A stretch of 64,000 nt of DNA from Anthracocystis setariae (Eukaryota; Basidiomycota; Ustilaginomycetes; Ustilaginales; Ustilaginaceae). The DNA lies in assembly GCA_928724745.1 (NCBI GenBank), contig CAKMXJ010000037.1, forward strand, positions 744,001 through 808,000. The letters are read 5' to 3'. A program made the translations under genes and the position numbers. Positions 42,373-52,200 of the stretch are shown here, piece by piece. Each line of letters starts with the position of its first letter. Within the stretch, counting starts at the first letter, position 1. Below the pieces are notes generated by a model. That model did no database searches and was not told the DNA's origin. It worked only from the letters and a program-made list of their open reading frames with translations.

Positions 42373-44124
42373 ATGGTGCGATTGGGTCGCAGCACATCTT
42401 GGCTACTTGCCGCAGTCGGATCCAGTCTGGCTGCAGTCAGTCAAGGTCTCCCGGACAATGCAACCTTGCATCATCCGCGTGCCATCCCTACAAATCGTCT
42501 CCAAAATTGCTTGGTCAAAGCCGGAGTCGAAATCGTTTCCGCCGAGATTAGCCAACCGGAAATCTACTTTCAAGCTTCTGCCTCTGACAATGTCGTTTTC
42601 CACTACAATCCTACCGTGATTGCATACCCGAGCAACCCATCACAGGTACAGCAGACAGTGCTCTGCGCATCGGAACACTCGAACGCCCCGATTGCTGCAA
42701 GGAGCGGCGGCCATTCGTTCGCCGGCTACGGTAGCGGCGGTATGGATGGCTCCATCGTCATTGATCTCGCCAAGCTCAACCAGGTCACATCCTATCCAGA
42801 TCAAGGCACCGTCGACGTTGGTCCCGGAGCAAGGCTTGGCGACGTAGTCAAAGGGCTATGGGAGCAACACGATGCTCAACGTGCCATGTCAACTGGAACT
42901 TGTGCAGCAGTCGGTGTTGGCGGTCTCAGCCTCTGTGGCGGCTTTGGGCCTATGTCTAGAAAGTGGGGTCTCACAACCGACAACATCCTCGAAGCTGACC
43001 TGGTGCTTGCCAACGGAACCATGGTCACCGTTTCTGAGAAACAACACCAAGATCTCTTTTGGGCTCTTCGCGGCAGCGGCTCCTTCTTTGGCATCGTCAC
43101 TCGCTTCCTCTTTCAGTCGTACGATGCAAGTTCACCGCTCACCTCGTTCGAATTCCGATGGACCCCATCGATCTTCACGGCCGACGCCGCTGTTGCCATC
43201 ATGTTGGCCATCCAAGACTTTTCCCTCCAGCCCGACCTTTCCAACGATGTAGGCTTCCACATCCAGCTTCGTAAACCGTCGAGCTCCGACCCACAGCCTC
43301 GCAAGGATCGCCCTATCGCCATTGAAATGAAGGGCCTCTACTTCGGCTCGATCGACGAATGGTCAACGCTGCGGGCCAAGTTGATGGACTGCTTGCAGTC
43401 TCGCTCTGCACCCGCACCCGATCGCGAAAGCAAGCTGCGCCGCAGCTACTTGCAGCTCATGGAGGATTGGGACGATTTCAGTGACGGTGGCAAAAAGCTC
43501 GACACCGAAGCTATCCATAAGAAGCACAACAATTTCGTCATGAAGTCGTCTCTCACGCTCGACCGCAGCAGAGGATTCACCGAACAAGCGCTTCGACCAC
43601 TGTTCCAGCATCTCTGGGACACCAGCTTGACCGCCGGTGAGCGAGAGCAACTCGCCAATGGCAAAACCACTTTCTGGGGCTGGAACATTTATTTCGAGCT
43701 GTTCGGAGGTGGCGATCCGGTTTACTCGCAACCCAGAGCCAAGCAACTCAGTAGCTTCCCTAATCGCGACGGTCTCTGGCTGATCCAGATCTCGGCCGGA
43801 ACCATTGCGCGAGAGGAGCTTGCGCATTCTGGTCGTGCCTTTGCGGGCAAGCTGGATTCTCTTGTCACCGATGCCATTGAAGCTTCTGGGTTGGGTCGGG
43901 GCGGTTATTCGTGCTATGCTGACGCCGAGCTCGAGGAACAAGACTGGAGGCGTCTGTACTATGGGTCGTCGCTTCCACGACTTGAAGATATCAAAATGCA
44001 AGTGGACCCAAACAATCGGTTGCGCAATCCGCAAACTCTAGGCAGCCGGCAGCAGATCGAGGCACGGCGAAAAGCCAACAACCAACCTCGTCAAGTGACA
44101 GTATCGAGCTCACCAAGCGTTTGA
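42373..44124 (+). CDS. secreted berberine-bridge-type FAD oxidoreductase
   Basis: Intronless, 583 aa. Residues 1-25 form a signal peptide (hydrophobic LLAAVGSSLAAVS). The PCMH-type FAD-binding domain follows at about 80-255. H114 in AARSGGHSFAGYG and C177 in GTCAAVGVGG are the two positions that carry bicovalent FAD in berberine-bridge-like enzymes. The BBE C-terminal motif is present (WRRLYYGSSLPRLEDIKM ... DPNNRLRNPQT). Family members oxidise sugars, alcohols or secondary metabolites with oxygen, making hydrogen peroxide. The C-terminal ~25 residues are hydrophilic and extra to the domain. An extracellular or cell-wall location is inferred from the signal peptide. Its stop lies 168 nt from the stop of the converging Cet1-like gene. 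Confidence 0.93.
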   Translation: MVRLGRSTSWLLAAVGSSLAAVSQGLPDNATLHHPRAIPTNRLQNCLVKAGVEIVSAEISQPEIYFQASASDNVVFHYNPTVIAYPSNPSQVQQTVLCASEHSNAPIAARSGGHSFAGYGSGGMDGSIVIDLAKLNQVTSYPDQGTVDVGPGARLGDVVKGLWEQHDAQRAMSTGTCAAVGVGGLSLCGGFGPMSRKWGLTTDNILEADLVLANGTMVTVSEKQHQDLFWALRGSGSFFGIVTRFLFQSYDASSPLTSFEFRWTPSIFTADAAVAIMLAIQDFSLQPDLSNDVGFHIQLRKPSSSDPQPRKDRPIAIEMKGLYFGSIDEWSTLRAKLMDCLQSRSAPAPDRESKLRRSYLQLMEDWDDFSDGGKKLDTEAIHKKHNNFVMKSSLTLDRSRGFTEQALRPLFQHLWDTSLTAGEREQLANGKTTFWGWNIYFELFGGGDPVYSQPRAKQLSSFPNRDGLWLIQISAGTIAREELAHSGRAFAGKLDSLVTDAIEASGLGRGGYSCYADAELEEQDWRRLYYGSSLPRLEDIKMQVDPNNRLRNPQTLGSRQQIEARRKANNQPRQVTVSSSPSV

Positions 44125-44292
44125 TGGTCGCGTCTGTGATAATATGCGCGACACTGTTGGCTTGGACAAGCATAGAGCCTCACCAACCATACCCTGTAGA
44201 CCTTGTAACTGTACTGTGCACTGTGACGCTATTTCGACTTTGTCTTTGGTATGTGCAGCTGTTGTCGAGCGGAGCGGAATCGTTGAGGCGGC

Positions 44293-45619
44293 TCAGCGTC
44301 GATCTTCGGGGGCAGAGCCGTTTCTGTGTGCGGGCCAAGAGCACCAGGGAAAGCTTGCAGCGTGAGCGGTTAAGATTGGAGAAGGGTTAGCGAATTGGAT
44401 GGGCGACTGTGTTACGTACCTGATGAGCATGCGGATGTTGTTCAAGAAGATGAGGATCTGATCGTCGAACGGTGACCATTCCTGTGCGCTGGGAGCTAGG
44501 CCGTTGCCGACGGCATTGGCCTTTGCCTGTGTTGCGGCTTGCATGAGCTGCGGAACATCGCGAATCTCGATCTCCAACTCGTGAATCGGCTCTTGCGGCT
44601 AAGATGCAGGTACGGTCAACGGAGTGGCAGAGGTGGAGCTGCAACTTAACAGTAGTCGATTGAATGCTTACCTTTTCTGGAAGCGTAACTTGGGTTAGGT
44701 CGACGATAAAGTTTTTGATGCGTGTACGAAAGACGATTCTTTTCGCGCAGCGACACATGTTCCGAGTTGGGCTCTTGCGCTGCGATTGAGAGAGCCAAGC
44801 AGAGATGGAGGGAATGTCATCGTGTCAGTGTGAATTTGCATTCATCAGTGGGAGGCGACTGCACCGAGTTAGACACTTACCTGGATTCTCGACATTGATG
44901 CTGATGCGATAGTCGAAGAGGCGATTGGGGCAGTAGATATTGAGATCGGCGATCCTCTGCTTCTGGACGATACCATGCTGCTTGATGGCAAGTGTCTCAG
45001 CGTCCCTGGTAACGCGAATTTTACCTCCTGGAGCCGGATGAAAGTAGTCGATCTCTTTTCTTCGCTGGTAGCTGACCTTGGCGCCGGTGTAGGAGGACTC
45101 GCCGGATCTGGATACGAGAGAGTTGAGGATACGATTGTACGAGGCATGCTGAGACTGTTGTTTTGAGTTGCAGGGTTCGAGGGTTCGAATGAGAGTGCAT
45201 GGGCACAAGGTCAGCAGGATGGCGGCAGGATGAGCATAAGGGAGATATGAAGCGCGCTTACTCACGACGGTCATCTTGCTGTCGAATCTTGTGCGGCTCA
45301 AGTCGACGATGGTCTCGTTGCGCACAGGCAGATGTATGCGATCTCCTGTCTCTTGGTCGATGATCTGTCCAATCTTGCCTTCGATCTAGTCATGCACCGA
45401 CGACGAGAGCGATGCAGGAGGGAATCAGTGGATTGTCGTGGCGAGGCGTGCCATGCTTCGGGATCCTTGCGTCTCACGGCAGATGATGCGGCTTACCTCT
45501 AGGTTGGAACGTCCTCGTCCATTCTGATAGATCCAGTCTCCAACCATGGTGGTGAAATCATCGAGCGGATCCACACCAAAGATGGAGCGCTCAGGCGCGT
45601 GCTGCTGTGGGGAGGACAT
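44293..45619 (-). CDS. CET1: Cet1-type mRNA 5'-triphosphatase (capping enzyme beta subunit), with a +1 frameshift in this sequence
   Basis: Model complement(join(44293..44323, 44420..44598, 44672..44779, 44881..45154, 45266..45385, 45497..45619)); 277 aa once one base is removed. This metal-dependent tunnel-fold enzyme removes the gamma-phosphate from nascent mRNA before guanylylation. Seen: motif A Glu-x-Glu (E41-I-E43) split across intron 1, giving LEIEGKIGQIID; RFDSKMTV; KVSYQRRKEIDYFHP; KIRVTRD; KQRIADLNIYCPNRLFDYRI; EKNRLSYTHQ; IVDLTQVTLPEK; motif C HELEIEI; and the C-terminal FLNNIRMLIR-NG. Between THQ and the IVDLTQV block the frame shifts by one: plus-strand T5 at 44712-44716 would be T4 in an intact gene. 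Most junctions are set by domain continuity; the last intron (96 nt) is in frame and stop-free, so its removal is less certain. Confidence 0.88.
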
Positions 45620-46239
45620 TGTTGGCTCGAAGGAATGTTGTTGAGATTGACTTGCGACCGGCAGAAGCCTATGATGAGCAAGCAAAGTGGATGACGAGCA
45701 AAAGCAACAAGGGTCCACAGTAGTGACAACCCAACCCAACCCAACTCATCCTCGCTACTTCCGATGGCTAATAAAATAATGATTTTTGACTTGATTTGTG
45801 AGCCTTGATTTTTGTCAATTAAATAAATGAGATATTTTTTTTTTCTGGCCTTCATTTTCTCGTCAGAGTGTTGTCACCTTTGATGCAGCATTGATTCTAT
45901 GCGTCAAAGTGATAATCCGACGAGGCAATCCGAATCCGAAAGGAGCACAATATTGGAGGATATGCACCAGACCTGCATGTGAAGCGGTACCGATGACTAA
46001 GCGTCAGTCAGCTAGACACCTGACACCAAAGCCTCCACATGAAAGTTGCTTGTTTGCCATCCTCTGACGCTCAGCTTCTCGCTTCAAGACCAACACTCGA
46101 CATGGATCGCAATCCCTTGCATCGATAATCCACTACTCGCATTCGCAACCTAAGCTACTCGGGCTGCAAACTCGATGTCGAGCAAGCTATCGTCCACCGT
46201 CGATCTGTAGCGTCGGTATGAAACAGATGACCGGACACA
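45620..46239. other. divergent promoter region of the Cet1-like and RecQ genes
   Basis: About 620 nt, including a (CCCAA)-like run near 45728-45745 and an AT-rich patch at 45770-45845. No gene seen. Confidence 0.5.
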
Positions 46240-48606
46240 ATGGACAGCGAATCCGCCAACGACAGTGACATCGAGCTCGTCTCTGCTTCCCATAGAAGAG
46301 CAACAGCCGGTGAAAATCAACGCGCAACCCCTGAGAATGGCGTAGAGCCCATATACGATGAAAACGTTTCAGCCAAGCTCGAACAACTTGATGCCGAAGT
46401 CGCATCGGTCCAAAGTCAGATCTCCCAGTTGCAAAAGCTTAACCGATCTCTCCAAGACGAACGAAGCAAAGTCTACGACGCATATCTCCAGAAGCTTCAA
46501 GCTCAGCGTGCTTCCTCTCGCTCCAAGCTCGGCACCGACTACACTCAACCCTCACCGCAATGGGACGATCAAGCCAGGCAGGTGGCAAAGTCGATCTTCG
46601 GCATTTCCTCCTTTCGGTTTTGCCAGCAAGCAGTCATCAATGCAGCACTCGACAGTAGACATGCTGTCGTAGTCATGCCAACAGGCGGCGGCAAGTCTCT
46701 CTGCTATCAACTCCCCGCTCTAATCACTCCAGGCATCGCTCTCGTCGTGTCTCCTCTCATCTCACTTATGACCGATCAAGTACTCCATCTGCAAGATGCT
46801 GGCATCCGTGCCGAGCTCCTCTGCGCAAGCACATCGCGCCAAGACACAAACGCCATCCTCAAACTGGTGCGCCAAGGCGCTAATTCGAATCATGCCAGCT
46901 CTTCATCTTCCAAGCTTGCCGCTTCGAACTGGTCGCAAAGCCAACCCCATGCCGACGAGATCAAGCTACTATACGTCACGCCCGAGCGCATAGCCAAATC
47001 CAAGACCTGCCTGTCCGCTTTGCAAACCGCTTACGAGCAAGGTCGACTTTCGCGCATCATCATCGACGAAGCACACTGCTGCTCTCAGATGGGTCACGAC
47101 TACAGACCAGACTATGCCAAACTTTCGCTCCTGCGTCGACTCTTCCCCGACGTACCCATCATGTGTCTCACAGCCACCTGCGGCCCCAAAGTGCTCAACG
47201 AGATCCTCGAAATCATCCGTCTTCCACCCATCACCCAACCTGAAAATGCAGCACCCAAGCGTACTTTGTACTTCACTGCGCCTCTGTTTCGCTCCAATCT
47301 CACCTACCACGTCGTTCAGCGCCCTCAGCAGGCCAAAGCAGCAGCACAAGCCATCGTAGATTACATTCTCGAGTATCACAGCGGACAAAGTGGTATCGTC
47401 TACTGTCTATCGCAAGCCGACACCGAATCCACCGCCACAACCCTCGCCGAGCTCAGCAGAGGGCGTATAGCCACCGGCCGTTACCACGCAGCTCTCGACG
47501 ATACGAGCAAGCAGCTCATCCACACCGATTGGAGAACAGGCAAGATTCAGGTCGTATGCGCCACCATTGCCTTCGGCATGGGCATCGACAAGCCCAACGT
47601 CCGCTTTGTCATCCATGCCTGCATTTCCAAATCGCTCGACGGCTACTATCAGGAAACAGGCCGTGCAGGCCGCGATGGTGCCCAATCCCACTGCGTCCTC
47701 TTCTATCGGCCCCAAGATGCCATCCGGCTCAGCTCTCTCGTCGCAAACGAGCCAACTGGTACAGAAAAGCTTTTGGCCATGTTGGACTATGCACAATCCG
47801 CCTGTTGCCGGCGTCAGCTCTTTGCAGACTACTTTTCCGACAGGTTCGACAAAGCAGACCAACAACGCAATCGAGCTTGTGGCATATGTGACAATTGTAC
47901 TGCCAACAAGAAAAGCCTCGTCATAGATGCACGCAAGGAAATGTATCAGCTGCTTGCCATCCTTTCCACAATGTGCGCACAGGGAGGCAGGATTACCTTG
48001 ACAAACCTCTCTGACGTCGCTCGCGGTCTTGGTGGAGGCAAGTTCAACCTCGATCCCAATATAACCGACTCGGGCAATAGTCAATCCAAATCCGCAGCTT
48101 CACGCACAGCCAAAGCAGGTGTCGTCGACATCGATGCAGTAGCAGGAGGCAAAATTACGATGCATCGCGACATTGTAGACCGTCTCATCGTTCATGGCAT
48201 CCTGTCACAGCTTATCGCGCAAGGCTACCAGGCCACGGCGTATACCGTCAATGTTTATCTCAAGTTGGGTCCCAGAGCCACCCGCTTCCTTCGTCATCCG
48301 CTCTCGATCATCTCTTCGCCAGAACGGTTAGAGTGTTTACCCAAGGTCGAGATCCTACCACCCTCAGACTCTGTGGGGATTAAGGCAACCATCAAACGGT
48401 TTGCAACCCCTGAAATTGCCACCCAATCCACGATGACGGAACCGGCGTCAAAAAAGAGCCGCACAAAGGCTCTAGGCTCGAGTTGTGCAACCAAGGCAGG
48501 AAGCATCAAAGCTAGGCACGCAGCGGTGGCATCCAAGAACGAATCATCAACGCCACCTAACGGCGCAGGCGCATCAGCAATCGATGCCATCTTTGTAGAA
48601 GATTAG
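46240..48606 (+). CDS. RECQ1-like RecQ-family DNA helicase
   Basis: Intronless, 788 aa. RecQ helicases unwind DNA 3' to 5' and process forks and recombination intermediates in the nucleus. Seen: an N-terminal coiled coil (EQLDAEVASVQSQISQLQKL, about 47-70), as in vertebrate RECQL1; motif 0 FGISSFRFCQQAVINAAL; motif I VVMPTGGGKSLCYQLPAL (about 143-160); motif II IIIDEAHCCSQMGHDYRPDY (DEAH at about 275); motif IV-VI region with IVYCLSQAD, VVCATIAFGMGIDKPNVRFV and QETGRAGRDG; a zinc-binding motif with CCRRQLFADYF and CGICDNC; then a winged-helix-like region and a basic Ser-rich tail. There is no HRDC domain or long N-terminal extension, so it is a short RECQ1-type rather than a Sgs1/BLM-type protein. 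Confidence 0.93.
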   Translation: MDSESANDSDIELVSASHRRATAGENQRATPENGVEPIYDENVSAKLEQLDAEVASVQSQISQLQKLNRSLQDERSKVYDAYLQKLQAQRASSRSKLGTDYTQPSPQWDDQARQVAKSIFGISSFRFCQQAVINAALDSRHAVVVMPTGGGKSLCYQLPALITPGIALVVSPLISLMTDQVLHLQDAGIRAELLCASTSRQDTNAILKLVRQGANSNHASSSSSKLAASNWSQSQPHADEIKLLYVTPERIAKSKTCLSALQTAYEQGRLSRIIIDEAHCCSQMGHDYRPDYAKLSLLRRLFPDVPIMCLTATCGPKVLNEILEIIRLPPITQPENAAPKRTLYFTAPLFRSNLTYHVVQRPQQAKAAAQAIVDYILEYHSGQSGIVYCLSQADTESTATTLAELSRGRIATGRYHAALDDTSKQLIHTDWRTGKIQVVCATIAFGMGIDKPNVRFVIHACISKSLDGYYQETGRAGRDGAQSHCVLFYRPQDAIRLSSLVANEPTGTEKLLAMLDYAQSACCRRQLFADYFSDRFDKADQQRNRACGICDNCTANKKSLVIDARKEMYQLLAILSTMCAQGGRITLTNLSDVARGLGGGKFNLDPNITDSGNSQSKSAASRTAKAGVVDIDAVAGGKITMHRDIVDRLIVHGILSQLIAQGYQATAYTVNVYLKLGPRATRFLRHPLSIISSPERLECLPKVEILPPSDSVGIKATIKRFATPEIATQSTMTEPASKKSRTKALGSSCATKAGSIKARHAAVASKNESSTPPNGAGASAIDAIFVED

Positions 48607-48705
48607 AGCAAACGCACCCATGTCGACTTGTCAGGTCTCGCAAAAGGCCATTCTTCACATGTGGTGCCTATCTCTCACACTTTCGCACGAGTGTATGCGG
48701 TTCTA

Positions 48706-49168
48706 ATTACAGTAGTACCGACGCATGTGTAGTACCAACGCAGATGCGTTTTTTTGAATCCTACAGCAGATGGCAATATTGTGAAAACAGCATGCTATCT
48801 TTGAGATGGTGTAGCTCCTCCAAAGTCACATCGACCATGCAATTTAGCAAGTCAAGATGCCAGACAGCATGTTGGAGTAGCACGCAGGCACAAAACTTGG
48901 TGTGAATCAGCATGTCAGCCTAAACTAGCACACCTAGAGTATAAATTGAGGCTGTGCAGGTGCAGGACAAGGCGTGTGATCATCAAAACTGCTCAATCAT
49001 TGTGCATTAGCAATTCAAGTGGTCTTCATCAACATTGTCCCAGAGGAGCTACACCATCTCAAAAAGAGCATGTGCTTTTTATCAATGTCGCCATCTGCAA
49101 TAGGATTCAAAAAAAAAAAAAAACACGCTTCTGCGTCGGTACTACAGATGCGTCGGTATTACTGTAAT
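48706..49168. mobile_element. 463-bp MITE with ~115-125-bp terminal inverted repeats and TA flanks
   Basis: The left arm (48706 to about 48821) and right arm (about 49042-49168) are inverted complements with high identity. Both begin ATTACAGTA and share GTACCGACGCA or close variants, a T-rich tract of different length (7 versus 15 T), TGAATCCTA, GCAGATGGC and TTTGAGATGGTGTAGCTCC. The element is bordered by TA on both sides (48704-48705 and 49169-49170), as expected for a Tc1/mariner-type insertion. The centre (about 48822-49041) has no long ORF, so it is non-autonomous. It lies between the converging RecQ and RAP1 genes. Confidence 0.85.
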
Positions 49169-49281
49169 TACGTTACTTCTTTACACACGTTGACAACGCT
49201 CAAGGTCTGAGACCTGACACGGTGCGGCGTTACTGCGATGAGATTGTCGATATGATTTCATTGTATGCACATACATCTTGT

Positions 49282-52200
49282 CTACCGACGATACTTGCTT
49301 GACGATTCGCGTCGACGGCTGCCTTGACGGCTCAAGCTTGGTCCGTCTGCCAACTGCTTGCGTTTCGCAGGACTCACAGAGTAAGATGCACTTCGTGACG
49401 ACGACCGTTTTCCCAGCACATCGGGCATACTGCTGGACCGCGTGACGCTCGCGAGCCTAAGGAACGTCTCGGCCTGTTCAACGTCTCCTTGGGCCGTCTT
49501 TACGTATTCGAACGCCAACTCTGGCGCCACGCCGTACCTTTTCTCCATGTCGTGCAGCCACCGCTCGATATAGTTGCGCGCATCCTTGACACTAGCTTTG
49601 AAACGCATCAGCACGGTACGCACCTGTTCCTTGTCCAGGCCAAAGTCGCTTCGGAAGCGTTCAACATCAGCACGGTACTGTGCACGCGCTGCTTCCTCGC
49701 CTGTCCTTGATACCCTGCGAGCAGTCGGGCTTCGAGACTGTTCCTGCACATCTCTGACCACAGTTGGACGTACTGTAGCAATTCCGATCGAGGCTCGGCC
49801 ACCAGAAGCTCGCCTTCTTCGTTCTTGCTGGAAGCGGGGGGAAAGGTCGGGGCCGGCACTGGTTCCGAGGCGAGGCGTCCGGTCGATACGTTGCGCTCGA
49901 GCCCTGCTCGATTCCGTCACTGCAGTAGCTGGAATGTTAGGCGACGAGTATGGCGAAGCAGATGATGACGATCGTGAGACACTGCGCGCCCACTCTCGCG
50001 TGCGTTGCGCACGCTCCTCGACGAGTGAAGATCGTCTAGACTGCTCCTTTTGCTCCGTTCTTTGAATGGGTTTGCGTGATGGGGTCGCCATATGGCTGAC
50101 CACGCGGTTGCTCGCAACGGTGGTCCCTGACGCAACTTGCCGTCGTTGAGTTCCAAGATTCGGTAGCGAGGGACGAGAGCGAGCTTTCCGCATGCGTTGC
50201 TCCTCGTCGCTGTCCATGCTAAAGTCGTAGAACACAGCGTTCCTGTGACGGGCCAACACAGGTGTTCCGGCATCGACTGGTTGGCGTCTTTGTTGCTGAG
50301 CAGAGTGCGAAGCGGGGTTCGAGCTTCGGGCAGTCTCTGCTATCAGTTCCCTATCAATGACGCTCTCTCCATCACTCAAGTAGACAACGTCGTCAGTGCT
50401 TGCTTCCAGCCCATTGTTCTCCGGTTCTTGCTCCATCACAGGGTTATCGACAGCGATAGACGGACGGCTCCGTTGGCTGCCCCTTTGAGGCTCTGCAAGT
50501 GGTGCCTCCGCAGCAGCATCAACTTCAGCCTCGACTTCAGCCTCGACTTGCATCGCATCTTGATCCTCGTCATCCATCAAAGGCGGTGAAGGAATTTCTG
50601 GCCATTGCTCAAGAACCTCGGGCGACGCTTCGGTAGGCTCCTGCTCCCTGCTCGCTTCCTTACCCTGCACCTGATCCGACCGCTTGCGCTTCTTCTTCTG
50701 CTGCTTCTTGTACCAGATGGGTTCTTCTTCAGTGTGAGCTGGAAGCATGACTACAATGCCATCTGCGGGCATGCTCATCTTGTCAGAGTATTGCGGTTGG
50801 GACGTTTCCGAAGGAGGCTTCTGGACCATCTTGCTCGCCTGAGGTGATGGCTGCAGAGAAGAGACCAAGCGATTGAGGAAATTGTCGATGCCGAAACCGC
50901 GTTGACTCCGAGTCTCAGCTCCTTGCTCGCTCGTTGCTTCTGGGCCATCGTCAAGCTCGCCTGGAACGGGCTCGTCAATCTGTTGCGATTGTACTTCGCC
51001 ATCGCTGTTGCGTTCTTCGATTTCGATCTCGATCAATTGCTTGTAGTTCGCACGATTCTTGAGATAGTGGCTTCTCCAAGACATGGTCGAGTGAGACGGA
51101 TTGGCTGCGGCGAAACTCTCCCAAAAGTCATCCGCTGGCTTGGCAAGCACAACATCCTGTGTGAGGCCATCTGGTGCGCGGCCGTGTTCGACAACGTAGT
51201 TGGCCAATTGCCTGATCAGCTCTTTCTTCTCCTCGTCAACAAACTTGACCCTGTTGCCTTTGATACGGTCGCCAAACGCTTCGCGCATCCTTCGATTGGC
51301 AAGCCGTGTTCCTTCCCACTCCGAGTCTTCGGACTCGGTTGCGTCTGGTAGTGCCGGATGAGGTACCTCGCCAGCGATGCTCGCTTCTTCAAGCCGATGC
51401 TCGCTACTCAAGTCGAGTTCGTCCACTTCGTCATCGTCTGATGCCAGATTGGACTCGGAATCGCTAGATTGACGGCGTTGGCGCGTCCGGCCTCGCTGCT
51501 GATTGTTCTCGGATGGCTTTGAGCGAGAAGATGCCTTGTTGATTTGATCCAGAATCTTGGCAGAGTACTCTTCTGGATCCGACTCCTCGACCACTGAGGG
51601 TGATCTGACGGGATTTGGTCCCAGTCCTGGTGCTGTCGGATCGCTGGTCTTGCGCAGCAGCGAAGAATCGGAGCTCGACGAAACTTCAGACGGCTCAGAG
51701 GAAGCGTAGACGACGGCCAGGTGCACCTTTGTCGGACTCTTTTCGACAGAGTCCAAGGCAGCTCCAGGATTAGGTTGCCGAATTTCGAGTTCCTCATCCT
51801 CTCCGTCGCCTTGGCTGGGCGTCGTTGCACGGTCGACAGCCTGAGCTGGCGTAGTCGGCGTAGCTGACCTCGATCCACGCCTTGATGCTGAAGGCGAATC
51901 GCGTGGCCAGCCGTCCGAGGGTGCAGTCTGCTCGACAAGGGCAGGCGAAGCGCTGTACTGCGATCTGAGGACACGAGCTTGCAGCTGCGATGGCTCTCCT
52001 TCGAGGACAGCTCGACGTGCGAGGAGGATTCTTTTTCTGAGATGCAAGCCTGCGTCGAAGTTGGCCTGCAGATGCGACTGAAAGCTTGTGCGGGAATGAG
52101 TCGAGAGGCTCTCGGCGAGTTCCTTTGCGCATGCATTGAGGCTCCAGCTGGCTTCGGGCTTGTCGACGAAATACGAGATGATAGCTTGCCAATCCCTTTC

